The notes below the pieces were generated by a model, which searched no databases, was not told the DNA's origin, and worked only from the letters and a program-made list of their open reading frames with translations. The position numbers and the translations under genes are program-made. From positions 310,001 to 374,000 of the forward strand of contig NZ_JBMSEE010000002.1 in the NCBI RefSeq assembly GCF_049446155.1: 64,000 nucleotides of DNA, written 5' to 3'. Shown here piece after piece: positions 33,578-42,049 of the stretch. The DNA comes from Rivibacter sp049446155 (GTDB lineage Bacteria; Pseudomonadota; Gammaproteobacteria; Burkholderiales; Burkholderiaceae_C). The stretch's first letter is position 1. Each line of letters starts with the position of its first letter.

Positions 33578-34456
33578 TTGAGTCACCCTCGCCAATCACG
33601 CGCACCGGCTGCAGACGGCATCACGCTGCGGCCGATGACGGCTGCCGACCTGGAAGCCGCACACGCGCTCTCGGCCGAACTGCGCTGGCCGCACCGACCG
33701 GCCGACTGGGAACAGGTGTTCCGATTCGCCGAAGGCCTGGTCGCCGAACGCGACGGCGAGATCGTCGCGACCGGCCTGCGCTGGCGCTTCGGCGATCGCC
33801 ACGCGACGATCGGCCTCGTGATCGTCGCGCCGGCCTGCCAGGGCCGACGCATCGGCCATCGCCTGATGACGGCCCTGCTCGAAGGCCTGGAAGACCACAC
33901 CGTTCTGCTGCACGCCACGCCCGAGGGCCGCGGCCTCTACGAGCGCCTGGGCTTTGCGCGCACGGGCGAGCTGCGCCAACACCAGGGCACCGCGCTGCCG
34001 GCGCCGCTGGTCGCGCTCGACCCCGGCTGGCGGCTGCGCCCGGCCGGCCACAACGACGCGCAGGCGCTGCGCTTCCTCGACGCCGCCGCGCGCGGCATGC
34101 CGCGCGATGCGCTGGTCGACGAGCTGTTCGCAAGTGCCGAGGCCACCGTGGTGCTCGACCACGAGGAGCAGCCGCGCGGCTTCGCGATGCTGCGCCGCTT
34201 TGGCCGCGGCCACGCGATCGGCCCGGTGGTGGCGCCCGACGCGCAAAGCGCCAAGGCGCTGATCGCGCACCTGGCGGGCCTGTCGGCAGGGCGCTTCGTG
34301 CGCATCGACATCGACTTCGACAGCGGGCTGGCGGAGTGGCTCGAGGACCTGGGCCTGCTGCGCGTCGACGCGCCGACGACGATGGTGCGCGGCGCGCCGC
34401 TGGCGGTGTCGCCGCAGGTGCGACTGTTCGCGATTGCGACGCAGGCGGTGGGCTGA
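33578..34456 (+). CDS. Tandem-GNAT-domain acetyltransferase
   Basis: The protein is 292 aa. The start is TTG 33578, preceded at 8 bases by GGAG; no ATG gives a complete first domain. The N-terminal GNAT domain (residues about 15-125) has the acetyl-CoA loop (VAPACQGRRIGHRLMTALL) and GLYERLGFARTGEL. A second, diverged GNAT-like half (about 150-285: RFVRIDIDFDSGLAEWLEDLGLLRVD) resembles the YitH-type C-terminal domain. The acceptor is unknown; an amine from the surrounding pathway is possible. Its stop overlaps the next gene as TGATG. Confidence 0.82.
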   Translation: MSHPRQSRAPAADGITLRPMTAADLEAAHALSAELRWPHRPADWEQVFRFAEGLVAERDGEIVATGLRWRFGDRHATIGLVIVAPACQGRRIGHRLMTALLEGLEDHTVLLHATPEGRGLYERLGFARTGELRQHQGTALPAPLVALDPGWRLRPAGHNDAQALRFLDAAARGMPRDALVDELFASAEATVVLDHEEQPRGFAMLRRFGRGHAIGPVVAPDAQSAKALIAHLAGLSAGRFVRIDIDFDSGLAEWLEDLGLLRVDAPTTMVRGAPLAVSPQVRLFAIATQAVG

Positions 34457-35466
34457 TGCCGCGTTCGCGGGCGACCCCCTCACCCCAGCCCTCTCACCCT
34501 GGCGGGGGCGAGGGAGAGGCTCCCTCGCCCGCGATCCACAAGAGCTTCATCTACAAGGCCGACCCCGTGCGCGGCCTCGTCTGGGCCGACGTATTCGCGC
34601 AGCGCATGCCGGATCTCGCGTTTCGCCAATGGCCCGACGTCGGCGACCCGGCCCGGGTGCGCTTTCTTGCCGCCTGGGAACCGCCGCACGACCTCGCGCA
34701 GCGCTTCCCGAACCTGCAGGTGCTGTTCTCCACCGGCGCAGGCATCGACCAGTTCGACTTCGCTGCGCTGCCGAGCGCGCTGCCGGTCGTGCGCATGATC
34801 GAGCCAGGCATCGTGCAGGGCATGGTCGAGTACGTGATCTGGGCGGTGCTCGACCTGCATCGCGAGATGCCGCAGTACCAGCGCCAGCAGGCGCAGGGCG
34901 ACTGGACGCCGCGCCCGGTGCGGCCGGCGCGCGAGCGGCGCGTCGGCGTGCTCGGCCTCGGATCGCTCGGCCAGGCGGTACTCGCGCGCTTGGTTCCGTT
35001 CGGCTTCGACTGCGCGGGCTGGAGCCGCTCGCGCCGCGATGTGCCCGGCGTGCGCTGCTTCGCCGGCGATGGCGAGCTCGCGGCCCTGCTCGAACGCAGC
35101 GACATCCTCGTGTGCCTGCTGCCGCTGACCGAGGCGACGCGCGGCTGCCTGAACGCATCGCTGTTCGATCGGCTGCCGCGCGGCGCCGCGCTGGTGCACG
35201 TGGGGCGCGGTGCGCAACTGGTCGAGCGCGACCTGCTCGCGGCGCTCGACGACGGCCGGGTTGGCGAGGCGGTGATCGACGTCACCGAGCCCGAGCCGCT
35301 GCCGCCGCTGCATCCGTTCTGGCGCCATCCGCGCATCCGGCTCACGCCGCACATCGCGAGCATGACCGCGCCTGAGAGCGCGGCCGAGGTCGTGATCGAG
35401 AACCTGCGGCGCTTCGAGGCCGGCGAGCCGATGCATGGCCTGGTCGATCGCGCGCGCGGTTACTGA
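34456..35466 (+). CDS. 2-hydroxyacid dehydrogenase, glyoxylate/hydroxypyruvate reductase A (GhrA)-like
   Basis: The frame is 336 aa long from ATG 34456, but conserved sequence begins only at about residue 28 (HKSFIYKADPVRGLVW). The first 27 residues are low-complexity Pro/Ser/Gly encoded by a palindromic repeat. The NAD site is RRVGVLGLGSLGQAVLARL. Catalytic Arg is in VHVGRGAQLVERDLL, Glu in DVTEPEPLPPLHPFW, and His in RLTPHIASMTAPESAAEVV. It would reduce glyoxylate or hydroxypyruvate, or oxidise a hydroxy acid. The true start is doubtful: the repeat may have displaced the original one. Confidence 0.85.
   Translation: MPRSRATPSPQPSHPGGGEGEAPSPAIHKSFIYKADPVRGLVWADVFAQRMPDLAFRQWPDVGDPARVRFLAAWEPPHDLAQRFPNLQVLFSTGAGIDQFDFAALPSALPVVRMIEPGIVQGMVEYVIWAVLDLHREMPQYQRQQAQGDWTPRPVRPARERRVGVLGLGSLGQAVLARLVPFGFDCAGWSRSRRDVPGVRCFAGDGELAALLERSDILVCLLPLTEATRGCLNASLFDRLPRGAALVHVGRGAQLVERDLLAALDDGRVGEAVIDVTEPEPLPPLHPFWRHPRIRLTPHIASMTAPESAAEVVIENLRRFEAGEPMHGLVDRARGY
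34477..34533. repeat. Palindromic repeat at the 5' end of the ghrA-like gene
   Basis: It begins CCCTCACCCCAGCCCTCTC and contains a perfect 11-bp stem, GGGCGAGGGAG (34506-34516) with CTCCCTCGCCC (34520-34530), loop AGG. The CCCTCACCCCAGCCCTCTC opening is the hallmark of a dispersed intergenic repeat seen in many proteobacteria. A second member is at 40538-40580. Here it is translated as an N-terminal extension. Confidence 0.75.
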
Positions 35467-35477
35467 TCAGGCCTGCT

Positions 35478-35491
35478 GCACAACGTTGTGC
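35478..35491. promoter_or_regulatory. 14-bp perfect palindrome upstream of aminotransferase
   Basis: GCACAACGTTGTGC is fully symmetric and is followed by a partial copy (GCACACAAC) 10 bp later. It lies in the 140-bp gap before the aminotransferase-lrp pair, so it is a candidate site for the Lrp/AsnC regulator encoded downstream. The assignment is inferred from position. Confidence 0.5.
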
Positions 35492-35606
35492 CGAATCGCC
35501 GCACACAACCGCAGCCTGCTGCGTCGAGGCCCGCGAATGCAGCACCACTGTCGAGCACGGCCGTCCTAAGCTGGTGGCCATCAATGCAAAGCCTTCGCTC
35601 GTCGTC

Positions 35607-37007
35607 ATGCTGACCACCACCCGTCCCGTCCACGATGAACTGATCGCGCTCGACCGCGCCCATCTGGTCCATCCCGTCGCGCCGTGGCGCAAGCACGAGC
35701 AGCGCGGCGCGACCGTGCTGGCGTCGGGCCGGGGCTCGTGGCTGGTCGACGACCAGGGCCACGAACTGCTCGACGCCTTTGCGGGCCTGTGGTGCGTGAA
35801 CGTCGGCTACGGGCAGGAAAGCGTCGTGCAGGCCGCCGCCGAGCAGATGCGCAGCCTGCCCTACGCGACCGGCTACTTCCACTTCGCCAGCGAGCCGGCG
35901 ATCCGTCTGGCCGCCAAGCTCGCCGAGATCACGCCGGCCTCGCTGACGCGCGCCTATCTCACGCTCGGCGGCTCGGAGGCGGTCGACGCGGCGGTGCGCT
36001 TCATCGTCCAGTACTACAACAACACCGGCCGGCCGACGAAGAAGCAGTTCATCGCGCTCGAGCGCGGCTACCACGGCTCGTCGTCGACCGGCGCCGGCCT
36101 CACCGCGCTGCCGGTCTTCCATCGCGGCTTCGACCTGCCGCTGCCGACGCAGCACTACATCGCCTCGCCGAATCCCTATCGCCATCCGAAGGGACACGAT
36201 GCACAGGCCGTGATCGGCGACTCGGTCGCCGCGCTGCGCGCCAAGGTCGCCGAGCTCGGCGCCGACAACGTCGCGGCCTTCTTCTGCGAGCCGATCCAGG
36301 GCTCGGGCGGCGTGATCGTGCCGCCCAAGGGCTGGCTCAAGGCGATGCGCGACGCGGCGCGCGAGCTCGACATCCTGTTCGTCGTCGACGAGGTCATCAC
36401 CGGCTTCGGCCGCACCGGCCCGATGTTCGCGTGCGAGGCCGAGCGTGTGGAGCCCGACCTGATGACGCTGGCCAAGGGCCTGACCGCGGGCTACGTGCCG
36501 ATGGGCGCGACCATGCTGTCCGAGCAGGTCTACGCCGGCATCGCCGACGGCGCGCCGGCCGGCGCGCCGATCGGCCACGGCGCGACCTACTCGGCACATC
36601 CGGTCGCCGCGGCCGCCGCGCTCGAGGTGCTGCGCCTGTATGAAGAAGGCGGCGTGCTGGCCAACGGCCAGCGCGTGGCGGCGCACTTCGCGGCCGGGCT
36701 GGAGGGCTTGCGCGCGCACCCGCTGGTTGGCGATGCGCGCCACCGCGGCCTGCTCGGCGCGCTCGAGCTGGTGAGCGACAAGGCGAGCAAGCGCGGCTTC
36801 GACGCCTCGCTCGGACTCGCCGACCGCCTGTTCGACACCGGCTACCGAAACGGCCTGGTGTTCCGCTCGTTCGGCGACCACATCCTCGGCTTCGCGCCGG
36901 CGCTGACCTACACCGAGGCCGAGTTCGAGCAGATGTTCGCGCGGCTGAAGAAGACGCTCGACGACGTGCTCGCGGCACCCGAGGTGCGCGCGGCGCTCGC
37001 CGGCTGA
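35607..37007 (+). CDS. Class III omega-aminotransferase (putrescine/beta-alanine:pyruvate type)
   Basis: The protein is 466 aa from ATG 35607; an in-frame GTG at 35574 adds 11 residues and cannot be excluded, as neither has a clear ribosome site. It is a PLP enzyme of fold type I: FAGLWCVNVGYGQ, LTLGGSEAVDAAVRFI, GYHGSSSTG, the cofactor Asp261 in VVDEVITGFGRTG and the Schiff-base Lys290 in LAKGLTAGYVPMG. The wording is that of aminotransferases acting on terminal amines of putrescine, beta-alanine or taurine-like substrates. It leads a five-gene plus-strand run and is 45 bp upstream of the Lrp gene. Confidence 0.9.
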   Translation: MLTTTRPVHDELIALDRAHLVHPVAPWRKHEQRGATVLASGRGSWLVDDQGHELLDAFAGLWCVNVGYGQESVVQAAAEQMRSLPYATGYFHFASEPAIRLAAKLAEITPASLTRAYLTLGGSEAVDAAVRFIVQYYNNTGRPTKKQFIALERGYHGSSSTGAGLTALPVFHRGFDLPLPTQHYIASPNPYRHPKGHDAQAVIGDSVAALRAKVAELGADNVAAFFCEPIQGSGGVIVPPKGWLKAMRDAARELDILFVVDEVITGFGRTGPMFACEAERVEPDLMTLAKGLTAGYVPMGATMLSEQVYAGIADGAPAGAPIGHGATYSAHPVAAAAALEVLRLYEEGGVLANGQRVAAHFAAGLEGLRAHPLVGDARHRGLLGALELVSDKASKRGFDASLGLADRLFDTGYRNGLVFRSFGDHILGFAPALTYTEAEFEQMFARLKKTLDDVLAAPEVRAALAG

Positions 37008-37052
37008 AGGCCCGCCGCACAATCGCGGCATCCAGGCACCCTCTCGTTCGCC

Positions 37053-37550
37053 ATGCCCGCCGAATCGCTCAAGATCGACCGACTCGACCTTCGCATCCTT
37101 GCCCAGCTGCAGAAGAACGGGCGCATGACCAACGTCGACCTCGCCGACGCGGTGGGCCTGTCGCCCAGCCCCTGCCTGATCCGCGTCAAGCGGCTCGAGC
37201 AGGCCGGCTACATCGCCGGCTACGGCGCCCACCTGCAACTCGAAAAGCTCGGCGACACGCTGACCGTGTTCACCGAAGTCACGCTGGCCGACCACCACCG
37301 CGAGGACTTCGTGCGCTTCGAGACGGCGATCCGCGGCGTCGACGAGATCCTCGAATGCCATCTCGTCAGCGGCGGCTACGACTACCTGCTGCGCTTCCTG
37401 ACGCGCGGCGTGAACCACTACCAGGCGGTGATCGAAGACCTGCTCGAACGCAACATCGGCATCGAGAAGTACTTCAGCTACATCGTCATCAAGTCGCCGT
37501 TCATCAAGACCCACTACCCGATCGAGCGGCTGTTCCCCGTCGAGCGCTGA
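37053..37550 (+). CDS. Lrp/AsnC-family transcriptional regulator
   Basis: The protein is 165 aa. The N-terminal winged helix (LDLRILAQLQKNGRMTNVDLADAVGLSPSPCLIRVKRLEQAGYI) and C-terminal RAM domain (FTEVTL..H, VDEILECHLVSGGYDYLLRFLTRG) are complete. Such proteins sense amino acids and control the adjacent catabolic gene. It most likely regulates the aminotransferase and the downstream oxidase genes. No Shine-Dalgarno is visible before the ATG. Confidence 0.92.
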   Translation: MPAESLKIDRLDLRILAQLQKNGRMTNVDLADAVGLSPSPCLIRVKRLEQAGYIAGYGAHLQLEKLGDTLTVFTEVTLADHHREDFVRFETAIRGVDEILECHLVSGGYDYLLRFLTRGVNHYQAVIEDLLERNIGIEKYFSYIVIKSPFIKTHYPIERLFPVER

Positions 37551-37573
37551 CGCCGGCGCCCGCTCCGACTTTC

Positions 37574-37993
37574 ATGCCATCGTCTTCTCCAGCGAACCCC
37601 GCCCGCTTCGTCCGTCTCGCCGAGACCGAGCGCCCCGAGATCACGCTGCGCATCGATGGCGAGCCCGCCACCGCGCTGCTCGGCGACACGTTGCTGGTCG
37701 CGCTGCTGCGCAACGGCCGGCGCGTGCGCGACAGCGAGTTCGGCGACGGCACGCGCGCGGGTTTTTGCCTGATGGGCGCGTGCCAGGACTGCTGGGTCTG
37801 GGGCGAGTCGGGCCAGCGCCTGCGCGCCTGCGCCACGCCGGTCGAGGCTGGCATGCAGGTGTTCACGCGCGTGCCCGCGCAGCAGTGGCCGATGACGCCG
37901 GACCTCATTGCGACGCTGGCGCGCGTCAAGAGCGCGACCGGGCAGGGTCGCGACGGGGGCCTCGATACCTCAGCCCGAACGGACTTGACATGA
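37574..37993 (+). CDS. Small (2Fe-2S) subunit of opine/D-hydroxyproline-type oxidase (HcnA-like)
   Basis: The protein is 139 aa from ATG 37574. The plant-ferredoxin-type pattern is Cys65, Cys70, Cys73 and Cys86 (GFCLMGACQDC...RLRACATPV). In HcnABC, opine oxidases and D-hydroxyproline dehydrogenases, this small protein passes electrons from the FAD subunits. The last 14 residues (RDGGLDTSARTDLT) are encoded by a copy of a 29-bp repeat, so the tail is probably not functional. The stop overlaps the next start as ATGA. Confidence 0.88.
   Translation: MPSSSPANPARFVRLAETERPEITLRIDGEPATALLGDTLLVALLRNGRRVRDSEFGDGTRAGFCLMGACQDCWVWGESGQRLRACATPVEAGMQVFTRVPAQQWPMTPDLIATLARVKSATGQGRDGGLDTSARTDLT
37952..37980 (+). 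repeat. Second copy of 29-bp repeat, before the FAD/NAD oxidoreductase start
   Basis: 28 of 29 bases match the copy at 23411-23439; the one change is T to C at position 10. It ends 9 bases before the ATG at 37990. It lies in the 3' coding end of the small (2Fe-2S) gene. Confidence 0.75.
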
Positions 37994-39387
37994 ACGGCCA
38001 ACCGCGCGTGATCATCGTCGGCGCCGGCCCCGCCGGTGTGCGCGCCGCGCAGGCCCTGGTGCAGGCCGGCGTGCGCCCCATCGTTGTCGACGAAGGCCGG
38101 CGCGACGGCGGCCAGGTCTACCGCCGCCAGCCCGAGGGCTTCAAGCGCCCCTACGCCAAGCTCTACGGCAGCGAGGCCGCCAAGGCGCATGCGCTGCACC
38201 GCGACTTCGACGCGCTGGGCCCGCAGCTCGACCATCGCAGCGAGACGCTGGCCTGGAACCTCAGCGCCGGCGAACTGCATGTCGTGCGCAACGACCAGGC
38301 GAGCGCGCTGCCGTTCGACGCGCTGATCGTCTGCTCGGGCGCGACCGACCGGCTGATGCCGGTGCCCGGCTGGCAGCGCGCCGGCTGCTACAGCCTCGGT
38401 GCTGCGCAGATCGCTTTGAAGGCGCAGGCCTGCGCGATCGGCTCGCGCGTCGTCTTCCTCGGCAGCGGGCCGCTGCTGTATCTCGTCGCCTCGCAGTACC
38501 TGGAGGCCGGCGCGCGCATCGAGGCGGTGCTGGACACCGCGCCCGCACGCAAGCGCTGGGCGGCGCTGCGCGGCCTGCTGGCGCGCCCGCGCCTCGCGCT
38601 GCGCGGCCTCGGTCTGATCGCCGGCCTGCGCCGCCGCGGCGTGACGGTGCTGCAGGGCGTGACGCCGCTGCGCATCGACGGCGACGATGTGCGCGGCGTC
38701 GAGGGCGTGGCGGTGCGCGACGCGCAGGGCCGCGAACAGCGCTTCGAATGCGACGCGGTCGGAATCGGCTGGCACCTGCGCGCCGAGACGCAGCTCGCCG
38801 ACCTGGCGCGCTGCGAGTTCCAGTTCGAGCCGGTGAGCCGGCAGTGGCTGCCGCGCATCGACGCCGACGGCCGCAGCAGCACGCCGGGCGTCTACCTGGC
38901 CGGCGACGGCGCGCGCATCCTCGGCGCCGACGGTGCCGAGGCCGCCGGGCGGCTCGCCGCGCTGGCCGCGCTGGCCGACCTGGGGCATGCGCGCGGGCGC
39001 GCGCTCTACGAAGCCGAGGCGGCGCCGCTGCGCTCGACACTCGACCGCATGGAGCGCTTTCGCCAAGGTCTCGCGATGGCATTTCCCTGGCCGCACGAAC
39101 AGGCGGCGACGCTACCCGACGACGCCATCGTCTGCCGCTGCGAGGCCGTCACCGCCGGCGAGCTGCGCCGCTGCGTCAGCGAACTCGACAGCCGCGAGCT
39201 CAACCGCGCCAAGGCCTTCAGCCGCGTCGGCATGGGCCGCTGCCAGGGCCGCTACTGCGGCCACGCGTCGGCCGAGATCGTTGCGTGGGCCTGCGGGCAG
39301 CCGGTCGAGCTGGTCGGGCGGCTGCGCACGCAAGCGCCGGTCAAGCCCTTGATGATGAACACGCGCGAGGCCGTGTCCCATGAGTGA
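37990..39387 (+). CDS. FAD/NAD(P)-binding oxidoreductase subunit (HcnB/opine oxidase A-like)
   Basis: The protein is 465 aa. It has two dinucleotide sites (VIIVGAGPAGVRAAQALV at the N-terminus; RVVFLGSGPLLYLVASQYL in the middle) and a C-terminal BFD-like [2Fe-2S] domain with four Cys (VCRCEAVTAGEL ... GRCQGRYCG). This is the larger subunit of the HcnABC/OoxAB/D-hydroxyproline dehydrogenase type, oxidising a secondary amine or imino acid. It overlaps its neighbours on both sides (4 and 8 bp), showing tight coupling. Confidence 0.9.
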   Translation: MNGQPRVIIVGAGPAGVRAAQALVQAGVRPIVVDEGRRDGGQVYRRQPEGFKRPYAKLYGSEAAKAHALHRDFDALGPQLDHRSETLAWNLSAGELHVVRNDQASALPFDALIVCSGATDRLMPVPGWQRAGCYSLGAAQIALKAQACAIGSRVVFLGSGPLLYLVASQYLEAGARIEAVLDTAPARKRWAALRGLLARPRLALRGLGLIAGLRRRGVTVLQGVTPLRIDGDDVRGVEGVAVRDAQGREQRFECDAVGIGWHLRAETQLADLARCEFQFEPVSRQWLPRIDADGRSSTPGVYLAGDGARILGADGAEAAGRLAALAALADLGHARGRALYEAEAAPLRSTLDRMERFRQGLAMAFPWPHEQAATLPDDAIVCRCEAVTAGELRRCVSELDSRELNRAKAFSRVGMGRCQGRYCGHASAEIVAWACGQPVELVGRLRTQAPVKPLMMNTREAVSHE

Positions 39388-40531
39388 GGTGATCGCAAGC
39401 GACGTGCTGGTCCTGGGCGGCGGCCTGATGGGCACGACCACCGCCTTCTTCCTGCGCCGCCAGCACCGGCGTTCGGTCACGCTGCTCGAGCGCGAGCTGG
39501 TCGGCCGTCAGGCCAGCGGCACCAACTTCGGCAACGTGCGCCGGCAGGGCCGCGCGCTCGAGCAGCTGCCGCTGGCGCACCGCGCGCGTGCTGTGTGGGG
39601 CCGCGTGCACGAGCTGCTTGGAGAGGACCTCGAGTTCGTGCCCTACGGCCACCTGCGCGCCTGCTACACCGAGCGGCAGGCGGCGGTGATCGAGCAGTAC
39701 GCGCGCGACGCCAGGCCGCTGGGCCTCGATCTCGAACTCTTCAGCGCCGAGCAGCTGCGCCGGTGCTGGGGCATCTTCTCGCCCGAGGTGGTGGCCGGCT
39801 CGCTGTCGCCGAACGACGGCCATGCGAACCCGCGCCTCGCCGGTCCGGCGTTCGCGCGCGCGGCGCGCCGCGAAGGCGCCCACATCGTCGAGCACGCCGA
39901 GGTGCTGCACGTCGAGCGCGACGGCGCGGGCTTCACGGCGCACGTGGCCGACGGCCGCCGCTATCGCGCTGCGCAGCTGCTGGTGGCCTGCGGCGCCTGG
40001 TCCAACCGCATCGCCGCGCCGTTCGGCGAGGCGGTGCCGATGGACGCGCGCGGGCCGCAGATGGGCGTGACCGAACCGCTGCCGTATGCCATCGGCCCGT
40101 CGATCGGCGTGTCGACGCCGATCGAGACCGAGGGCCTGTACTTCCGCCAGATCACGCGCGGCAACATCGTCTTCGGCGGCGGACTCAAGGGCCCGGCCGA
40201 TGCCGAGGCGATCCGTGCCTACGTGCGGCCCGACAACGTCTTGCGCCAGTTGCGCGAGCTGCGCCGCTTCGTGCCGGCGTTCGAGCATGTGCAGCTGATC
40301 CGGGTGTGGAGCGGCATCGAGGGCTACACCGCGGACTGGAAGCCGGTGATGGGGCCGAGCGCGCGCGTGCCGGGGCTGCACTACGCCTTCGGCTTCAACG
40401 GCGAGGGCTTTGCAATCAGTCCGGGCGTCGGCGAGGTGATGGCCGAGCTGATCGCCACCGGCACGACCAGCACGCCGATCGAGCCGTTCCACATCGGCCG
40501 CTTCGCGGCGGCGACCGCGGCGGCGGCCTGA
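39380..40531 (+). CDS. FAD-dependent amino-acid oxidase subunit (HcnC/opine oxidase B/DAO-like)
   Basis: The protein is 383 aa. It has an N-terminal FAD site (VLVLGGGLMGTTTAFFLRRQ), a DAO-type substrate domain and a C-terminal FGFNGEGFAISPGVGEVMAELI loop. The SGTNFGNVRRQGR segment is typical of the catalytic subunit of opine-type oxidases, which hold the substrate. With the two preceding subunits it forms a complete three-part dehydrogenase, probably feeding electrons to the respiratory chain. A perfect 24-bp palindrome terminates the run at 40538. Confidence 0.9.
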   Translation: MSEVIASDVLVLGGGLMGTTTAFFLRRQHRRSVTLLERELVGRQASGTNFGNVRRQGRALEQLPLAHRARAVWGRVHELLGEDLEFVPYGHLRACYTERQAAVIEQYARDARPLGLDLELFSAEQLRRCWGIFSPEVVAGSLSPNDGHANPRLAGPAFARAARREGAHIVEHAEVLHVERDGAGFTAHVADGRRYRAAQLLVACGAWSNRIAAPFGEAVPMDARGPQMGVTEPLPYAIGPSIGVSTPIETEGLYFRQITRGNIVFGGGLKGPADAEAIRAYVRPDNVLRQLRELRRFVPAFEHVQLIRVWSGIEGYTADWKPVMGPSARVPGLHYAFGFNGEGFAISPGVGEVMAELIATGTTSTPIEPFHIGRFAAATAAAA

Positions 40532-40537
40532 TTCGCG

Positions 40538-40561
40538 CCCTCTCCCGCGCGCGGGAGAGGG
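40538..40561. terminator. 24-bp perfect palindrome between convergent genes
   Basis: CCCTCTCCCGCG at 40538-40549 is followed immediately by its exact complement to 40561, and then TTGGGGTGAGGGC. This is the classic form of the same repeat family as 34477-34533. Lying 6 bp after one stop and 24 bp before the convergent stop, it can act as a bidirectional terminator. Confidence 0.75.
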
Positions 40562-40585
40562 TTGGGGTGAGGGCGAGGACCGGCG

Positions 40586-41632
40586 CTAACCGCGCCGCGC
40601 GGCAGCGGCGTTCGCGCGCCAGCGCTGCACGCTGCCCGACAGTGCCATCCACAACAGCGCCAGCGCGAACAGCGTCCACAGCACGCGCACCGCCACCGCC
40701 GCGGCGACGCCCGCGGGGCCCGGCAGCCAGCCGGTGTGCAGCGGGTAGACGACGTTGAGGTAGCGCGCCGCAAGCGGCAGCTCGCGCCAGGTCGTCGTGC
40801 GCAGCACCGTGGCGTCGTCGGCGCGCAGGTAGACGTTGTTGAGGCCGTTGGGATGCCACTCGTCGCTGCGCAATCGCACGCGCACGATGCCGCCGTCGCC
40901 GGCGTACAGGCGCATCGGCTGCGCGCCGGGCAAGGCGCGCGTGGCCGCTTGCAGTGATTCGCCGAGCGTTGCCGGTGTCGTGCCTCGGGCTTGCGCGAGC
41001 TGTGGGGGCGGCGAGGGCGGCAGTTCGGCGGACCAGGCCGACAGCGCGGCGCGCGCCAGCTCCGGCCAGCGCAGCACGAAGCCGCTGGCCAGCATGCCCG
41101 CCAGCGGCAACACGACCGCGACACCGACGAACCGATGCCAGCGCCGCCACGGCGATCGCGCCGGCAGCGCGCGCACGCGCCACCAGATGCGCAGGCCCAT
41201 GGCGATCAGCACCAGGCCGGCGAGCGCGGCGGCACGCAGGACCCAGGGGCCGACGTCGGCCTGCAGCAGGTGCTCGTGAAGATCGAGCACGCGAGCGCGC
41301 ACATCGCGGCGATCCGTTTGCATCGAGAGCAGCGCGCCGCTGTCGGCATCCAGCTCGGCCCAAAGCCCTGGCGCGGCGAGATGCACGCGGATGGGCTGGC
41401 CCGCCCGGCGCGGAAGGTCGACGAGATCGGCCTGCGCACCCGGCTGCGTGCGCGCGAGTTCGGCGAGGCCGCGGTCCAGCGCCTGCGCCCATCGGGCCGG
41501 CGGCGGCAGTGTGCCGGGCGGCGTGGGCAGCGGCTGCAGCCACAGCAGCAGCGCGCCGCTCAGTGCCGACAGCGCGAACAGCGGCGCGAGGATCCAGCCC
41601 AGCCGGCGGTGCCAGCGATAGCTGTGCTTCAC
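40586..41632 (-). CDS. PepSY-associated transmembrane protein
   Basis: The protein is 348 aa, starting at GTG 41632, which overlaps the cupin stop (GTGA). The order is N-terminal helix (LGWILAPLFALSALSGALLLWL), periplasmic PepSY-type domain, two helices in the middle (VLRAAALAGLVLIAMGLRIWW; FVGVAVVLPLAGMLASGFVL), a second periplasmic domain with PEL near the membrane, and a last helix (VLWTLFALALLWMALSGSV). RWHRRLGW and PWRRWHRF are the usual His-containing motifs of this family, linked to iron reduction or electron transfer. Third gene of the AraC-M20-cupin set. Confidence 0.82.
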   Translation of the reverse strand: MKHSYRWHRRLGWILAPLFALSALSGALLLWLQPLPTPPGTLPPPARWAQALDRGLAELARTQPGAQADLVDLPRRAGQPIRVHLAAPGLWAELDADSGALLSMQTDRRDVRARVLDLHEHLLQADVGPWVLRAAALAGLVLIAMGLRIWWRVRALPARSPWRRWHRFVGVAVVLPLAGMLASGFVLRWPELARAALSAWSAELPPSPPPQLAQARGTTPATLGESLQAATRALPGAQPMRLYAGDGGIVRVRLRSDEWHPNGLNNVYLRADDATVLRTTTWRELPLAARYLNVVYPLHTGWLPGPAGVAAAVAVRVLWTLFALALLWMALSGSVQRWRANAAAARRG

Positions 41633-41994
41633 GCCTCGTCGGGCAGGCTGAACACCGCGTAGACCTTGCGCAGCGTCTCGCGGATCTCCCACACGCCGGT
41701 CGTGCGGGCCGGGAAGAACAGCGTGTCGCCGGCGCGGATTTCGAGCGGCGCGCCGCCGGTGGGCGTGAAGACGCAGGCGCCGGCGAGGATGTGCATCAGC
41801 TCGGCATTCGCGAGCTGGCGCTCGAAGCGGCCCGGCTCGCACTCCCACAAGCCGCTCTGGTTCTCGCCGGCGCCGGCGAGCGCGACGTCGATGCCGCGCA
41901 TGCGGCACGGCGGCTGGCTCAGCGGGCGCAGCGGCGTGCCCTGGTCTTGCAGGCCGTCGATCGTGGCGGCCTGCTGGAGGATGGTGATGCTCAT
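41629..41994 (-). CDS. Cupin-domain protein (DUF861/EutQ-like)
   Basis: The protein is 121 aa from ATG 41994. The single cupin barrel has the elements GLWECEPGRFERQLANAELMHILAGACVFTPTGG and PLEIRAGDTLFFPARTTGVWEIRETLRKVYAVF. Small proteins of this kind are often found with amino-acid and amidohydrolase genes; the metal and substrate are not evident. It lies 55 bp after the amidohydrolase and overlaps the PepSY gene by 4 bp. Confidence 0.82.
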   Translation of the reverse strand: MSITILQQAATIDGLQDQGTPLRPLSQPPCRMRGIDVALAGAGENQSGLWECEPGRFERQLANAELMHILAGACVFTPTGGAPLEIRAGDTLFFPARTTGVWEIRETLRKVYAVFSLPDEA

Positions 41995-42049
41995 TGGACA
42001 GGCTCCGTGCTGCGCACTGCGGGATTCGCCTTTGGAACGGCCAGGCGGT

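Noticed and set aside
31700..35575. CGTCCTA recurring at about 31708, 33515 and 35563 as a shared promoter element of the catabolic island
   Set aside because: The three copies lie at different distances and in different orientation to the genes; in one case it is the ribosome site read on the other strand.
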